DNA of 64,000 bases from an uncultured Eisenbergiella sp. (GCA_910585455.1 CAJUEL010000010.1:1-64000); one strand, 5' to 3'. Shown: positions 25,593 to 34,861, numbered from the stretch's first letter. Notes: generated by a model not told the origin, from the letters alone. Translations and numbers: made by a program.

Positions 25593-25792
25593 CAAATCAC
25601 CTCAAAATACTTCAAAGCATCTTTTATTGCTTCCACTTTCTTTTTTGGCGGATGCTTCCTCGACTGTTTCAATTCCTCCACTGCATTAGGAGCATCATAC
25701 ATTGTTAACCCCAAAGACCGTTTTACCTCTGCAATATACGCAGTATGTACTCTGAACCCATATTTGTGTTCTGCTCTTTCTCTATGGTCCAC
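25592..25792 (-). pseudogene. Orphan C-terminal tail resembling clostridial rRNA methyltransferases
   Basis: The 66 codons (GTG at 25792, poor ribosome site) read YGFRVHTAYIAEVKRSLGLT, then MYDAPNAVEELKQSRKHPP and EAIKDALKYFEVI. This matches in style the C-terminal extension of some Lachnospiraceae RlmD-type or other methyltransferases, with its AYIAEVKR and KHPP...EAIKDAL blocks. The catalytic part is missing. The intact rlmD at 30581 lacks this tail. It is most likely the stub left when the body of a second such gene was lost. Confidence 0.5.
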
Positions 25793-26074
25793 TTATCCCG
25801 TTGAAAGCTTCCAGGATATTGTACCATGAAATTATTTTTTTCGGAAATTACTTTCTTCTAAAAATGGGCAGAAGAAAACCTCCAAATCTTTGGGGATTTG
25901 GAAATTTTATTCTGACCACAATTAGCTAAATTCTATATACCGGGGTTCTCTTTGATAAACCACATTGTCAATATCATTTCTTCCCTAAAGATAATTCAAC
26001 AACCACTGCAAAACTCTTTTACGAAATAGTTCTTTTTTCATCCTCAAGAATAAACATCCCATTTTCCCTACTCT
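25793..26074. other. AT-rich intergenic stretch
   Basis: No gene is seen here. It contains one hairpin, CCAAATC (25882-25888) with GATTTGG (25895-25901), which could end transcription of the nuclease gene at 26075. Confidence 0.4.
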
Positions 26075-26650
26075 CTACAATTCGTCTATATTATTCAACA
26101 AAAAATCTTTCAACTTGTCTGAATACGGAGATAAATAAGCGCAGGTTACTCCTTTACCATCATCTCCGCATCCTATCATAACTCCAATGTAGGGTAACCC
26201 TCCATTATTTGGCACATAAGGATGATTTAGTACTACATTATAATGGCTCCTGGTATAGAAAGTTTCTTCTGTTTTAGCCATTTGAATTAATGCGATGCCA
26301 TGAGCCTTCGCATAGGCAATTGCACCTGATTGAAAATTTGACGTTGATACAACTATTCCCTTCTGTGCTCCTATAGCCCGTAAATTATCATAAACCTTCT
26401 GAACAATTTCACGGCTTATAGGATACTTATAATGCTTGCATTCTACAATAGTTTTATACAATACACCCATTACCTCAAATTCAATATAGCCATCCAATTG
26501 ATAATTTCCATCATATGCTTCCACCACCTTGTTGTGTACAAATTTCACATTATCTAATCCTTTAGTTTTACTTTCTAAAATTTGTAAAGCATACTTTTCA
26601 AAATCTACGGGAGTCATTTCTAAAACAGTATCTATTACAGGAATAAACAT
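26075..26650 (-). CDS. Mrr-like restriction endonuclease
   Basis: The 191-residue protein contains the Mrr/PD-(D/E)XK core: YQLDGYIEFEV supplies the catalytic Asp and IVECKHYK the E-x-K pair. It is followed by VQKVYDNLRAIGAQKGIVVS and the helix GAIAYAKAHGIALI typical of Mrr_cat. No DNA-recognition domain is attached; the last 60 residues are unrecognised. Mrr enzymes cut modified or foreign DNA. No strong ribosome site precedes the ATG at 26650. It is the last gene of the AT-rich run from 30344. Confidence 0.75.
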   Translation of the reverse strand: MFIPVIDTVLEMTPVDFEKYALQILESKTKGLDNVKFVHNKVVEAYDGNYQLDGYIEFEVMGVLYKTIVECKHYKYPISREIVQKVYDNLRAIGAQKGIVVSTSNFQSGAIAYAKAHGIALIQMAKTEETFYTRSHYNVVLNHPYVPNNGGLPYIGVMIGCGDDGKGVTCAYLSPYSDKLKDFLLNNIDEL

Positions 26651-26731
26651 AGTATCTTATATGATGTTTATAAAATCAAAACACCCTCTCTTCCTTTCCT
26701 TCTATTCTTATAGAAAAAGATATTTTCGTCT

Positions 26732-26898
26732 TTAATCCACATCGGGATCAATCCTAATATCAAATTCTCCTGCTGACAATTCTTTTACAGTTTCATATGC
26801 GAAATCTACATTAGTTATGTCGAATCCATTACAACCAATGTATCATCACTATTAAATGCAATTGTCAATTCATAATCCGTTTCTCTTTTGTCGGCCAT
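26732..26898 (-). pseudogene. Small gene with a frameshift, behind the AlbA regulator
   Basis: An ATG at 26898 with GAGG upstream, 24 bp after the regulator's stop, reads MADKRETDYELTIAFNSDD then TLVVMDST and stops. One base off, the sequence continues with NGFDITNVDFAYETVKEL, then SAGEFDIRIDPDVD and stop at 26732. The two halves look like one acidic protein of about 55 residues broken by a single indel near 26825. I do not recognise the family. Confidence 0.5.
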
Positions 26899-26922
26899 AA
26901 TCTATACCTCATTTAATACCTT

Positions 26923-28368
26923 TTATTTATCTTTTACTTCCCAATAACCACCTTTATTAGCACCAACTCGTGCTAATATTCCAACATTCACAATTTCTTT
27001 CATACTCTTCTTAACTGCACTTATGGAAATATTTAATTGCTCTGCAATCTCTGCCTGTGTTACCTTCGGATTTTTCAAAATAATATCTACAATTTTCTGC
27101 TGTGTCTTATTAAGATTTTTTAGTACACTTTTTGGTGCACTTTCTGGTATACTTTCTGATGTACTTTTCGGTACACTTTGTGAAACGGCATTATAAGACG
27201 GTCTATATAAATTCACTCTAAAGCTGTCACCAATCTCCAACAATTCTGGCTCCCTGATTCCGTATTCTTTACAGGAACTGAACATTCTCTTAATACCGGT
27301 TCCCCAGCTTTCGATAATTTTCATCCTGCTAAATACTTCCGCAATGCATCTATTGCGAATTTTGGAACCGCCTTCCTTAATCTGCTCTATTGTCAAACCA
27401 CCATAAAGCATTCCCGGTGAAGTCACTTCCACTCTGTCATCATATACTGCTACCTGCACACATGCTCTATCCAAAAAATTTCTATGTGTTGTGGCATTTA
27501 CAATAGCCTCTCTGATTGCTTCTGTCGGCAATTCATATGCATCTGTTCTGACAAGACCACTTATCTCTGCTCCCAGATTGATATGTTTCAGTACAAATTC
27601 ATAGGCTTCCTCAATCTGCTCATACAAAGGACCTTCAAAATCTCTCTTGTCAATAAATACAACTCTTTCAGTACCTTTAAATAATGCACACTGAATTTTG
27701 GCAAAAGGAAATGTGTTATTCGTCAATAAAACAAAGGCATTTGTCGGTGCCAATGTTCCTTCCACATTTTTCAGGACACCCCAATTAACCAAATTCTGCA
27801 CAGTAACATCTTTTACTTTTTCTTTCTCACTATTTGTCCGTGTTGCTTCTACCATATGATTCTTGATAGCTGTACATAATATTTCTGCTGCCTCCGCATC
27901 ATACTTCTGTTCCACACAAACCATCTCATCAAAAGAAAGATTAGTTCCCTGCAATTCCAAATCTTTTAATATCGCTTCATCAGCAGGTCTTGATGTTCCC
28001 GAAACTCTAATATAGGTACCAGCTTCTTTTCCAAGTGATTTGATGTAATATGGTCTACTTGCCCCTGGATATATTTCAACCACAATCACGCTCTTGCCAT
28101 CAATGGTATCTACCCCAATATTGGGAAATATCTGAGGATAGCACATGTCCGAAATGGTATTGGTGATGTTGTCCATAATCTTAAAAACTTCATCCTTATC
28201 AACACCTGCTATTTCATGTGTTTCATCATCCACCCCAATAATAATTTTGCCACCTGCTGTGTTAGCAAATGCAATGACACTCTTTATATACTTTTCACTT
28301 TTTTTAGGAACTTCAACTTTAAACTCGATATTGGTTGATTCCCCTGCCCTAATTTCATCTGCTAACAT
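26923..28368 (-). CDS. AlbA_2/Schlafen-type ATP-binding regulator
   Basis: The 481-residue protein opens with an AlbA_2 (Schlafen-like) domain at residues 1-130: ESTNIEFKVEVP, VIAFANTAGGKIIIGVDD and YIRVSGTSRPA. The C-terminal half resembles the ATP-binding HATPase_c_4 region, with REAIVNATTHRNF and SWGTGIKRM. A low-complexity Ser/Pro/Lys linker (SVPKSTSESIPESAPKS) leads to a winged helix at about 425-480 (TQAEIAEQLNISISAVKKSM). Such proteins act as transcription regulators or in phage-defence loci. GGAGGAAATAGGAA precedes the ATG. It is flanked by an unknown gene upstream and a broken small gene downstream. Confidence 0.85.
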   Translation of the reverse strand: MLADEIRAGESTNIEFKVEVPKKSEKYIKSVIAFANTAGGKIIIGVDDETHEIAGVDKDEVFKIMDNITNTISDMCYPQIFPNIGVDTIDGKSVIVVEIYPGASRPYYIKSLGKEAGTYIRVSGTSRPADEAILKDLELQGTNLSFDEMVCVEQKYDAEAAEILCTAIKNHMVEATRTNSEKEKVKDVTVQNLVNWGVLKNVEGTLAPTNAFVLLTNNTFPFAKIQCALFKGTERVVFIDKRDFEGPLYEQIEEAYEFVLKHINLGAEISGLVRTDAYELPTEAIREAIVNATTHRNFLDRACVQVAVYDDRVEVTSPGMLYGGLTIEQIKEGGSKIRNRCIAEVFSRMKIIESWGTGIKRMFSSCKEYGIREPELLEIGDSFRVNLYRPSYNAVSQSVPKSTSESIPESAPKSVLKNLNKTQQKIVDIILKNPKVTQAEIAEQLNISISAVKKSMKEIVNVGILARVGANKGGYWEVKDK

Positions 28369-28394
28369 TTCCTATTTCCTCCTCAATTCATATT

Positions 28395-29630
28395 CTAGTA
28401 GAATACTATACCTTTTCCTTGTAATAAGTAATCAGGTATATTTACACTCTTTGCCAACGGATGCCCCATAAACAATATCCGAATTGCTCTTACTGCCCCG
28501 TATGTATTCACCATTAATTCTTTTTGCTTTTCATATACATCTATATCATACTTATTGTTTGTTAATTCATGCGCTGGCACTTGTCTAATCTTTCTAATAT
28601 ATTTTATCGGATTAACAATAACCTCATCCATATCAAAATTAGAGCTGACATTCTTTTTGAGCCATTCCTGTAGCATAACTATGCTTCCCTTATCTCTTCC
28701 TTCTTCATCTTTACGCTCTATTTTTGCAATTAGTAATGAATCTTTTTGGAATGTTTTAATTGAAATATTATGCACTACCAACTTTTCCATTACCAAAACA
28801 AAATCATAGTAATTCTTAAGTGTCGGTAACAAAATACTTCTATAACCCTCTGGCATTTCATTATAACCTGTACCATATACATGTGCAAAAAGTTCTGGCA
28901 ACTCCATCTTTTTACATTGTTCATTAATAACTTTCATTTCATCTAAAAGTGCATGAAAAATCCAGCGTTGTGTTACCCAGCGTCCTTCAAGCAAATTCTT
29001 TACAAATCCATCGTTTATCTTACAAGACTCCTGATTCTCTAGTTCAAACCCTTTCCACAACATTTGAATACGAGGTGCCAGTCTTGCCAAATCTATTACA
29101 AATACTCCTATTGCCCTATTCAATTTTTCACCATCAATATAGGCCATTCCATAGTTTTTAATATACTCATTTTCACCAGACTCATCATAAAACTCATCTT
29201 TAACAGAAATACATCCCCTGTACCCATTGTCCATTATTAAAAACTTAGGATTATTGTTATACCGCTCCAATATTTCCACATCAAAAAAAATTATATCAAA
29301 CTGAGCCTTCCCATTTTGCATAAGAGAAGTATATGGACGCTTATAATCTATTTTAACCTTCTCTAATGCCTTATCAGTCGGATAGAAGCAGGTGTGTGAA
29401 TCTACATCCTTCGCATTCTCAATTTGATGCTCTTTTGATAAACCCAACTCAAATCCTTTAATATGTGGATTCAAAACATCTTTCTCAGATATTGCCTCCA
29501 CCATTCCTGCGTTGATTAACTCTACCATTGCACCTACATCATAATCATCTATATCATAAATGGGTAATCCGTTAAATCTACTGGAACCCAAATAAAAGTT
29601 TATTACTTCATTTAACAACTTCTCTTTCAT
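28395..29630 (-). CDS. Unknown 411-residue protein of the defence-like run
   Basis: The AT-rich gene encodes an acidic soluble protein with no motif I recognise. Notable stretches are FDIIFFDVEILERYNNNPKF, WVTQRWIFHALLDEMKVIN and a C-terminal RQVPAHELTNNKYD. The last is followed by helical KELMVNTYGAVRAIRILF, which recalls HEPN-like or ApeA-type regions with an H and N pair. No membrane helix or signal peptide is present. The start at 29630 is preferred because AAAGG is 9 bases upstream; an ATG at 29639 touches that site. Gaps of 57 bp to the HEPN-like gene and 26 bp to the AlbA gene suggest one operon. Confidence 0.65.
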   Translation of the reverse strand: MKEKLLNEVINFYLGSSRFNGLPIYDIDDYDVGAMVELINAGMVEAISEKDVLNPHIKGFELGLSKEHQIENAKDVDSHTCFYPTDKALEKVKIDYKRPYTSLMQNGKAQFDIIFFDVEILERYNNNPKFLIMDNGYRGCISVKDEFYDESGENEYIKNYGMAYIDGEKLNRAIGVFVIDLARLAPRIQMLWKGFELENQESCKINDGFVKNLLEGRWVTQRWIFHALLDEMKVINEQCKKMELPELFAHVYGTGYNEMPEGYRSILLPTLKNYYDFVLVMEKLVVHNISIKTFQKDSLLIAKIERKDEEGRDKGSIVMLQEWLKKNVSSNFDMDEVIVNPIKYIRKIRQVPAHELTNNKYDIDVYEKQKELMVNTYGAVRAIRILFMGHPLAKSVNIPDYLLQGKGIVFY

Positions 29631-29687
29631 CGCCTTCATCCTTTACATATCTAAAATGCCTATTCTTTGAAGTCCTTTTCTATACTA

Positions 29688-30344
29688 CTACCTCAACAAG
29701 CCTCTCGTTTGTAGTGTATTGATTCGAGCCAACAAACCCATCACATATTCTCTCTTTATACCTTTAAATGTTTTATCGGCAATACTTCCATATTGTTTTT
29801 TTGCAAAAGAAATAAAATTCTGTATCATTTCTCTTACAGCACAACGCAGTTCTCTTAACTCTTCTTTTGTAATATCTAAATTATTTCCTTCGTGCGTTTC
29901 ATTTGAACGTTCTTTATACATTCTCAGTGCTTTATCATGCACCGACTGCACATCTACATCTTGTGCAATTGCAGCTGCCAATCGATTCGCAAACTTTTCT
30001 TTTTTTCCACCGCTTTTGTCATTTGAATTGTAACCTATCAAGATAATTTCAGCCAGAGTCACAAGGTTCTTATATGCATCATCATACCTAGAAGTACTAT
30101 ATCCTCTTCCAAAACGCTCCATAACATCTTCCAATTCAGCTATTAATGCTTCCGGTAACCCTACCATGTCCTCAAAACAAGTCAAATTATCATTGTTCCA
30201 CTCATATAGGTCATCATATACACTAATAGGATTATCCTGAGAAGACACTCCTCTTCTGTTAATATTGTTGCACTTATAATTTGCCTTCATTTTATAAATT
30301 TTATCAGCAACTTCTATGTTTCCCTCTTGGGTTAATCTTAGCAT
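29688..30344 (-). CDS. HEPN-like protein (possible RNase)
   Basis: The 218-residue protein has an unrecognised N-terminal half and an all-helical C-terminal half. The helix FANRLAAAIAQDVDVQSVHD is followed by KALRMYKERSNETHEGN: the R-S-N-x-x-H arrangement matches the RX4-6H motif of HEPN ribonucleases of the ApeA type. A long amphipathic helix follows (ELRCAVREMIQNFISFAKKQ). HEPN proteins often degrade RNA in toxin or anti-phage systems. It is the first gene of the AT-rich run. The start was set at the ATG at 30344; an in-frame TTG lies two codons before. No clear ribosome site is seen. Confidence 0.55.
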   Translation of the reverse strand: MLRLTQEGNIEVADKIYKMKANYKCNNINRRGVSSQDNPISVYDDLYEWNNDNLTCFEDMVGLPEALIAELEDVMERFGRGYSTSRYDDAYKNLVTLAEIILIGYNSNDKSGGKKEKFANRLAAAIAQDVDVQSVHDKALRMYKERSNETHEGNNLDITKEELRELRCAVREMIQNFISFAKKQYGSIADKTFKGIKREYVMGLLARINTLQTRGLLR

Positions 30345-30580
30345 AGACAATATACAAAAAATCTCTTTATTCCATTAAAAGTTTCCCAATTCACGGTACT
30401 ATAGAAATAGCTTTTTAAGCTGTTAAAACCGCAGTAGTTACCTTGTTTGCCCTGTTTTTCCAGAGGAATACGAGCTTTTAAGGCCAAAATGACGCATTGC
30501 AAATGGAAAAAAACCGGGCAAAAACCAGCCATTTTTCAGCCTAATTTTTGCCCTCAAACCACAACATCTTGTGGTCAAGC

Positions 30581-32002
30581 CTACTTTTTCTTCTCTTTTC
30601 CACAATACTGCATCATTATCACGCACTCAACATGCACCGACTGCCCAAAATTATCAAACACCCTCCCCCGCACCAGCTCATACCCGCCTTCCGTCAGCAC
30701 CTTCAAATCCCGCGCCAGCGTCGCCGAATCACAGCTCACATACACGATCCGCTCAGGCCGCATGCGCAGCATTGTGGAGAGACACGCCTCCATACACCCC
30801 TTCCGCGGCGGATCCACCACAATCACATCCGCAGAAATTCCCTCCTGTTCAAACATTCGTGGAAGCACCTCTTCTGCCTCTCCCACATAAAAATGGGCAT
30901 TTGAAATCCCGTTTTTTTGCGCATTTTTCCTGGCATCCTCGATTGCCTGGGGCACCGCCTCCACGCCGTACACCGCCTTTGCCCTCTGCGCCAGAAAAAG
31001 GGAAATGGTGCCGATGCCGCAATACAGATCCCACACGGTTTCCCTGCCGGTCAGCTGCGCCCAGGAAAGCGCCTGGCTGTAGATTTTCTCCGTCTGCGCC
31101 GGATTCACCTGATAAAAGGAATGGGGGGAAACAGAAAACGTCAGCCCGCCGATGGTATCCTCGATACAATCCCTTCCGCGAACCAGCCTCGTCCTTTCCC
31201 CCATGATCACATTGGTCATTTCCGTATTGCTGTTTATCAAAAAGCCAGTCATCCCGGGAATCTTCGCAAACAAACGGTCCGCCAGCGCTTCCTCCTTCGG
31301 AAGCGCTTTTCCGTTTATGACCGGGCAGACCATGATCTGTCTGGTGGAAAAGCCCTTCCGGATCAGCACATGGCGCAAAAGCCCCCTGCCGGAGGTCTCA
31401 TCATAGGCGCTCACACCGTTTTCTTCACAAAAATCCAGCAAAATGTCCAGTATTTCCTTATTTTCGGGAACGCCCAGCAGGCAGTCCCGGTTTTCGATGA
31501 TCGTGTGCGTGCGCCCCGCATAAAAGCCGGCGGTCAGGCGCCCATCCTTTCCTGTCCCGATCGGAATCTGCGCCTTGTTGCGATACCGGAAGGGATGCTC
31601 CATTCCCACCGGCTTCTCCATGATTTGTTCCAGAAAATCCCCGTCAAAGCCGCCGATCCGGATCAGGTTGTTTTTCACCTTGCGATCCTTAAATTCCAGC
31701 TGCTTCTCATAGGAAAGCGCCTGCAGCTGACAGCCGCCGCACTGCCGGGCATAGGGACAGGCGGGCCGCACCCGGTCCGGAGAGGGCGTTACGATTTCCT
31801 CCAGCCGCGCAAAGGCGTAGCCTTTTTTCGCCTTGACAATCCGCGCCCGCACCAGGTCACCGATGACCGCATCCTTCACAAAAAGGGTGTAGCCCGCCTG
31901 GACATCCCCTTTTCTTTCGGGCTCCAGATGACCGATGCCGGCCCCGTCCGCTCCCATATCCGTAATTTTTACTTTAAAAATCTGATTTTTCTGAATATTC
32001 AT
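30581..32002 (-). CDS. rlmD: 23S rRNA (uracil-C5)-methyltransferase RlmD
   Basis: The 473-residue enzyme methylates uracil at C5 in 23S rRNA using SAM. Residues 8-65 form a TRAM RNA-binding domain. Cys 82, 88 and 91 (CPYARQCGGCQLQ) bind a 4Fe-4S cluster with a later Cys. The methyltransferase domain shows WDLYCGIGTISLFLA and the catalytic Cys region YVSCDSATLARDL. In Clostridia one RlmCD-type enzyme may modify two sites. It lacks the C-terminal tail seen as a fragment at 25592. The ATG overlaps the YhaM stop by 4 bp, and GAGG is upstream. A hairpin (ACCACAA/TTGTGGT, about 30558-30575) lies just after the stop. Confidence 0.92.
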   Translation of the reverse strand: MNIQKNQIFKVKITDMGADGAGIGHLEPERKGDVQAGYTLFVKDAVIGDLVRARIVKAKKGYAFARLEEIVTPSPDRVRPACPYARQCGGCQLQALSYEKQLEFKDRKVKNNLIRIGGFDGDFLEQIMEKPVGMEHPFRYRNKAQIPIGTGKDGRLTAGFYAGRTHTIIENRDCLLGVPENKEILDILLDFCEENGVSAYDETSGRGLLRHVLIRKGFSTRQIMVCPVINGKALPKEEALADRLFAKIPGMTGFLINSNTEMTNVIMGERTRLVRGRDCIEDTIGGLTFSVSPHSFYQVNPAQTEKIYSQALSWAQLTGRETVWDLYCGIGTISLFLAQRAKAVYGVEAVPQAIEDARKNAQKNGISNAHFYVGEAEEVLPRMFEQEGISADVIVVDPPRKGCMEACLSTMLRMRPERIVYVSCDSATLARDLKVLTEGGYELVRGRVFDNFGQSVHVECVIMMQYCGKEKKK

Positions 32003-32943
32003 TCCATCCTCGTCATCCGCAGATTGGATTCAAACAGCCTGTTAAAGCCCAGCCATCCGGTTTCCGTCGTGCCTTCCAGAATTTCCGTAAAGGTTTCCAG
32101 CTTCGCATCCGTATTGTCCGCCAGATTCAGCGCCAGTGCTTCCATGATGGCGGGTTTTTTGGGAGAGCCGTATTCGTATTCCCCGTGGTGCGCCAAAATG
32201 CAGTGCTTCAGCTCCGACTCCAGCACCTTCGGAAAACCGGGAATCTGTTTCACCTTTTCCCCAATCATCTCCACGCCCATGACGATGTGTCCCAAAAGCT
32301 GTCCGTCGTCCGTATAATCATTTTGCGGAAACAAAGAAAGCTCCTTCGTTTTGCCGATATCATGGCACATCGCCGCCGCCAGCAGCAGATCCCGTTTCAA
32401 AAGCGGATAGGTTTTACAGTAATAATCGCAAAGCTTCACCACGCTCAAGGTATGCTCCAGCAGTCCGCCCATAAAGCCATGATGCACGCTTTTTGCCGCG
32501 GAGGATTTCTGAAACGCCGCGATAAATGCCTCATCCTCCACAAAAAATGCCTCCATCAGCTTTTTTAAATATGTATCCTGCATGCCCCCGATGTAGCGCA
32601 AAAGCTCCTTATACATTGTGGGAACGTCCTTCTTTGTCACCGGCAAATAGTTGGCGGGCTCATATTCCCCTTCCTTGCACCGGCGCGCCCGCTTGATGTT
32701 GACCTGCAGCGATCCCTGAAAGCTGGTCACATCCCCATAGACCTCCACATAATCCAGCGCATCAAAGTCCTCAATTCCGGCGCTGTTGGGGTCCCAGATC
32801 TTGGCGTCCACCGTCCCCGTCTTATCCTGCAGCGTCACATTCTCATAGGCCTTCCCGTTCTTCGTCACCGCCGACTGCTTGTGCTTGCACAAATAAATGT
32901 CAAACACCCGGTCTCCTTCTTTATATTCCTTAATGAACTTCAT
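31999..32943 (-). CDS. yhaM: YhaM-like 3'-5' exoribonuclease (OB + HD domains)
   Basis: The 314-residue protein has an N-terminal OB-fold (residues about 10-95, VTLQDKTGTVDAKIWDPN) and an HD hydrolase domain with HTLSVVKLCDYY, MCHDIGK (catalytic HD) and ILAHHGEYEYGSP. This is the order found in YhaM/Cbf1, a metal-dependent 3'-5' exoribonuclease acting in RNA turnover. GGGAGGAAGGAAG precedes the ATG. It is coupled to rlmD by a 4-bp overlap. Confidence 0.88.
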   Translation of the reverse strand: MKFIKEYKEGDRVFDIYLCKHKQSAVTKNGKAYENVTLQDKTGTVDAKIWDPNSAGIEDFDALDYVEVYGDVTSFQGSLQVNIKRARRCKEGEYEPANYLPVTKKDVPTMYKELLRYIGGMQDTYLKKLMEAFFVEDEAFIAAFQKSSAAKSVHHGFMGGLLEHTLSVVKLCDYYCKTYPLLKRDLLLAAAMCHDIGKTKELSLFPQNDYTDDGQLLGHIVMGVEMIGEKVKQIPGFPKVLESELKHCILAHHGEYEYGSPKKPAIMEALALNLADNTDAKLETFTEILEGTTETGWLGFNRLFESNLRMTRME

Positions 32944-32994
32944 CTTCCTTCCTCCCTTTTCTCTTCATATTCTTATTTCACAGTTTTGCTGCCG

Positions 32995-34281
32995 TTATCG
33001 TCCCAGTATGACATCCACTGCCATTTCCTGATATTCCTCCACGCCCTGGCGCATGATTTTCACCGTCACGGTGGACTCAGGAGACAAATTCATGATCGCA
33101 TCCTGATAGTCGGCAAAGGAAGAAATCTCTGCGGTCCCCAGCTTCACGATCACATCCCCGCTCTGGATCCCCGCCTGCATGGCGGGCGAATCCATGCGGA
33201 TTCCTGTCACAAAGGCCCCCGTCGGCACGCCCAGCTCCTCATGCACCTCGGGCGGCACATCGGTTCCCAGCACACCCATGTGGGCGATTTCCTGCCCGTT
33301 GGAAAGCTTTTCAATCATTTTTCTCAAATCGGTGATGCCATAGGCCGTCAACAGCGTGCCTTTGGAGGACGCACTTTTGGACGGGCACAAAATCCCGACC
33401 ACCTGTCCGGAAAGATTGACGAGCACGCCGCTTCCGGAACCGATCATATCCGTCGTCAAAATCCGCACATTGTGATCCGCCATGGTCTCCCAGGTGTCGG
33501 CGGAGGTCACCATGCCGTAAACCAAAGACGCCGATGTGCCCAGCGGTCTTCCCAGCGCGATGACCGGCGAGCCCAACAGACTGCTGCCTGAGCCGCCCAG
33601 CGTTGCCGTCTGCACGCTCTCCCGCGTCTTTTCCCCGATGCTCTCAAAGGGCACGCTGACGATCGCAAAGCCCGTTTCCTGATCCACGCCCTTTAGCTCC
33701 GCTTCCGCCTGTGTTCCGTCAAACAAGACCACATCCACCGAATCCACGTCCGCAATCGTCCCATAGTCCGTCAAAATCAACAGCTCCTTGCCGTTTTCCG
33801 CGACGATCAGCCCTGCGGACTGTCCCTGGTTTTCATAGGTGTTGTCAAACCAGTCCTGATCCGTCTCCACGCCGATCACCGTCACCATGAATTCCGAGGC
33901 CTGCTGTGTCAACGCGTACATAAGACGGTGCAGCCGCTGATAATCGGCAAGCTCCAGCTCCACCTTCTCCACAAAGGTCTGCTGCAGGATGGCGGGCGGC
34001 TGCTCGGTCTCCGTTTCCTCCTCCAGAATCATGTCCTCCGGGCGCATTTCCTCGTTGATGTTCTCTTCCTTTAATTCCACCTGCTGAGGTTCCTCCTCCG
34101 GATAGAGCAGGTTTGTGAAAACCGGCTCCAGCACCAGGAAGGTCAGGCAGGCGATCAGACCAAAAATCACCGCCATGCTCGCGGTCAGAATCGTCCGCTT
34201 CAACAGCTTCTTCCGGTTCAGCGGACGCTCCTTCACCTTCTCCTTGATAAACTCTATATCCTGATTTTGTTTTTCCTCCAT
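32995..34281 (-). CDS. HtrA-like membrane protein with PDZ domain, catalytic residues lost
   Basis: The 428-residue protein has a basic cytoplasmic N-terminus, one membrane helix (about 30-53), a Glu-rich linker, a trypsin-like domain (about 130-325) and a PDZ domain (about 335-420, with GAFVTGIRMDSPAMQAGIQS). In active HtrA the His lies in ILTNNHV; here the matching segment is LILTDYGTIAD (168-178) without His. The Asp segment DLAV is replaced by ETGFAIV. The Ser loop DAAINPGNSGGPLVN is reduced to TDMIGSGSGVLVN. At least two of three triad residues are gone, so a regulatory or chaperone role outside the membrane is likelier than proteolysis. Confidence 0.8.
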   Translation of the reverse strand: MEEKQNQDIEFIKEKVKERPLNRKKLLKRTILTASMAVIFGLIACLTFLVLEPVFTNLLYPEEEPQQVELKEENINEEMRPEDMILEEETETEQPPAILQQTFVEKVELELADYQRLHRLMYALTQQASEFMVTVIGVETDQDWFDNTYENQGQSAGLIVAENGKELLILTDYGTIADVDSVDVVLFDGTQAEAELKGVDQETGFAIVSVPFESIGEKTRESVQTATLGGSGSSLLGSPVIALGRPLGTSASLVYGMVTSADTWETMADHNVRILTTDMIGSGSGVLVNLSGQVVGILCPSKSASSKGTLLTAYGITDLRKMIEKLSNGQEIAHMGVLGTDVPPEVHEELGVPTGAFVTGIRMDSPAMQAGIQSGDVIVKLGTAEISSFADYQDAIMNLSPESTVTVKIMRQGVEEYQEMAVDVILGR

Positions 34282-34329
34282 TCGTGGGTATTCCTTTCTA
34301 TCTAATGAATCTCTTTGCGGGGGGAGGAC

Positions 34330-34576
34330 GGAGAAAATCCGGCAGCAGTGGCAGGGCGGCGGTTCTTTGCCGTTTGGGGCGGCGGCGCGGTGCGGGCATG
34401 CTTCCTCTTCGGACGCGCTCCCGCTCTATAAATCCGTAGCAGTACTAAGGCGGCAAAAAACGCCGCCTAAGTGCTGACGGATTTATCATGGTCCGAATGA
34501 GGAAGCATGCCCGCACCGCGCCGCCGCCCCAAACGGCAAAGAACCGCCGCCCTGCCACTGCTGCCGGATTTTCTCC
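34330..34576. repeat. Long perfect hairpin (247 bp)
   Basis: GGAGAAAATCCGGCAG at the left end pairs with CTGCCGGATTTTCTCC at the right end, and the arms match almost perfectly for about 75 bp. A second nested palindrome occupies 34429-34483 with AAATCCGT/ACGGATTT and GGCGGC/GCCGCC arms. The arms are very GC-rich. It lies 48 bp upstream of the HtrA-like start. Its sequence is unlike the GTAAC-ended family, though the architecture is similar. Confidence 0.75.
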
Positions 34577-34861
34577 TGATTCTCCCGGACAATATTCAAT
34601 GCCACAGTAAGCCTTTCCAAAGTCTTTCTGGCACACCGCTGCGGATAACAGACAGCAGCTTTGCGATTATACAGTCTGCGCGCTGCTTTGGGCAGGGCTG
34701 AATGGCTGAACAGATGCCAGTGGTGTTCAGCGCCCACAGCGACCGCCAGTGGCGATATCCAAACCGCACCGCGGAGGAGCTCCTCCCTGTTGGCGGTTCA
34801 TGAATACCAGTATACCGCAAACTTCTTAAAAACGCTATCTGTTTTTACCTGAAATTTTGGC
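34577..34861. other. Intergenic stretch between two long hairpins
   Basis: No convincing gene is present; short open frames here have no ribosome site or coherent composition. A TATACT box around 34810 on the minus strand could belong to a promoter of the HtrA-like gene, and GGAGGAGCTCCTCC is a 14-bp palindrome near 34775. Confidence 0.4.

Noticed and set aside
34596..34820. Open frame of 74 codons between the long hairpins
   Set aside because: No ribosome site, odd composition, and overlapping frames on the other strand are equally open.
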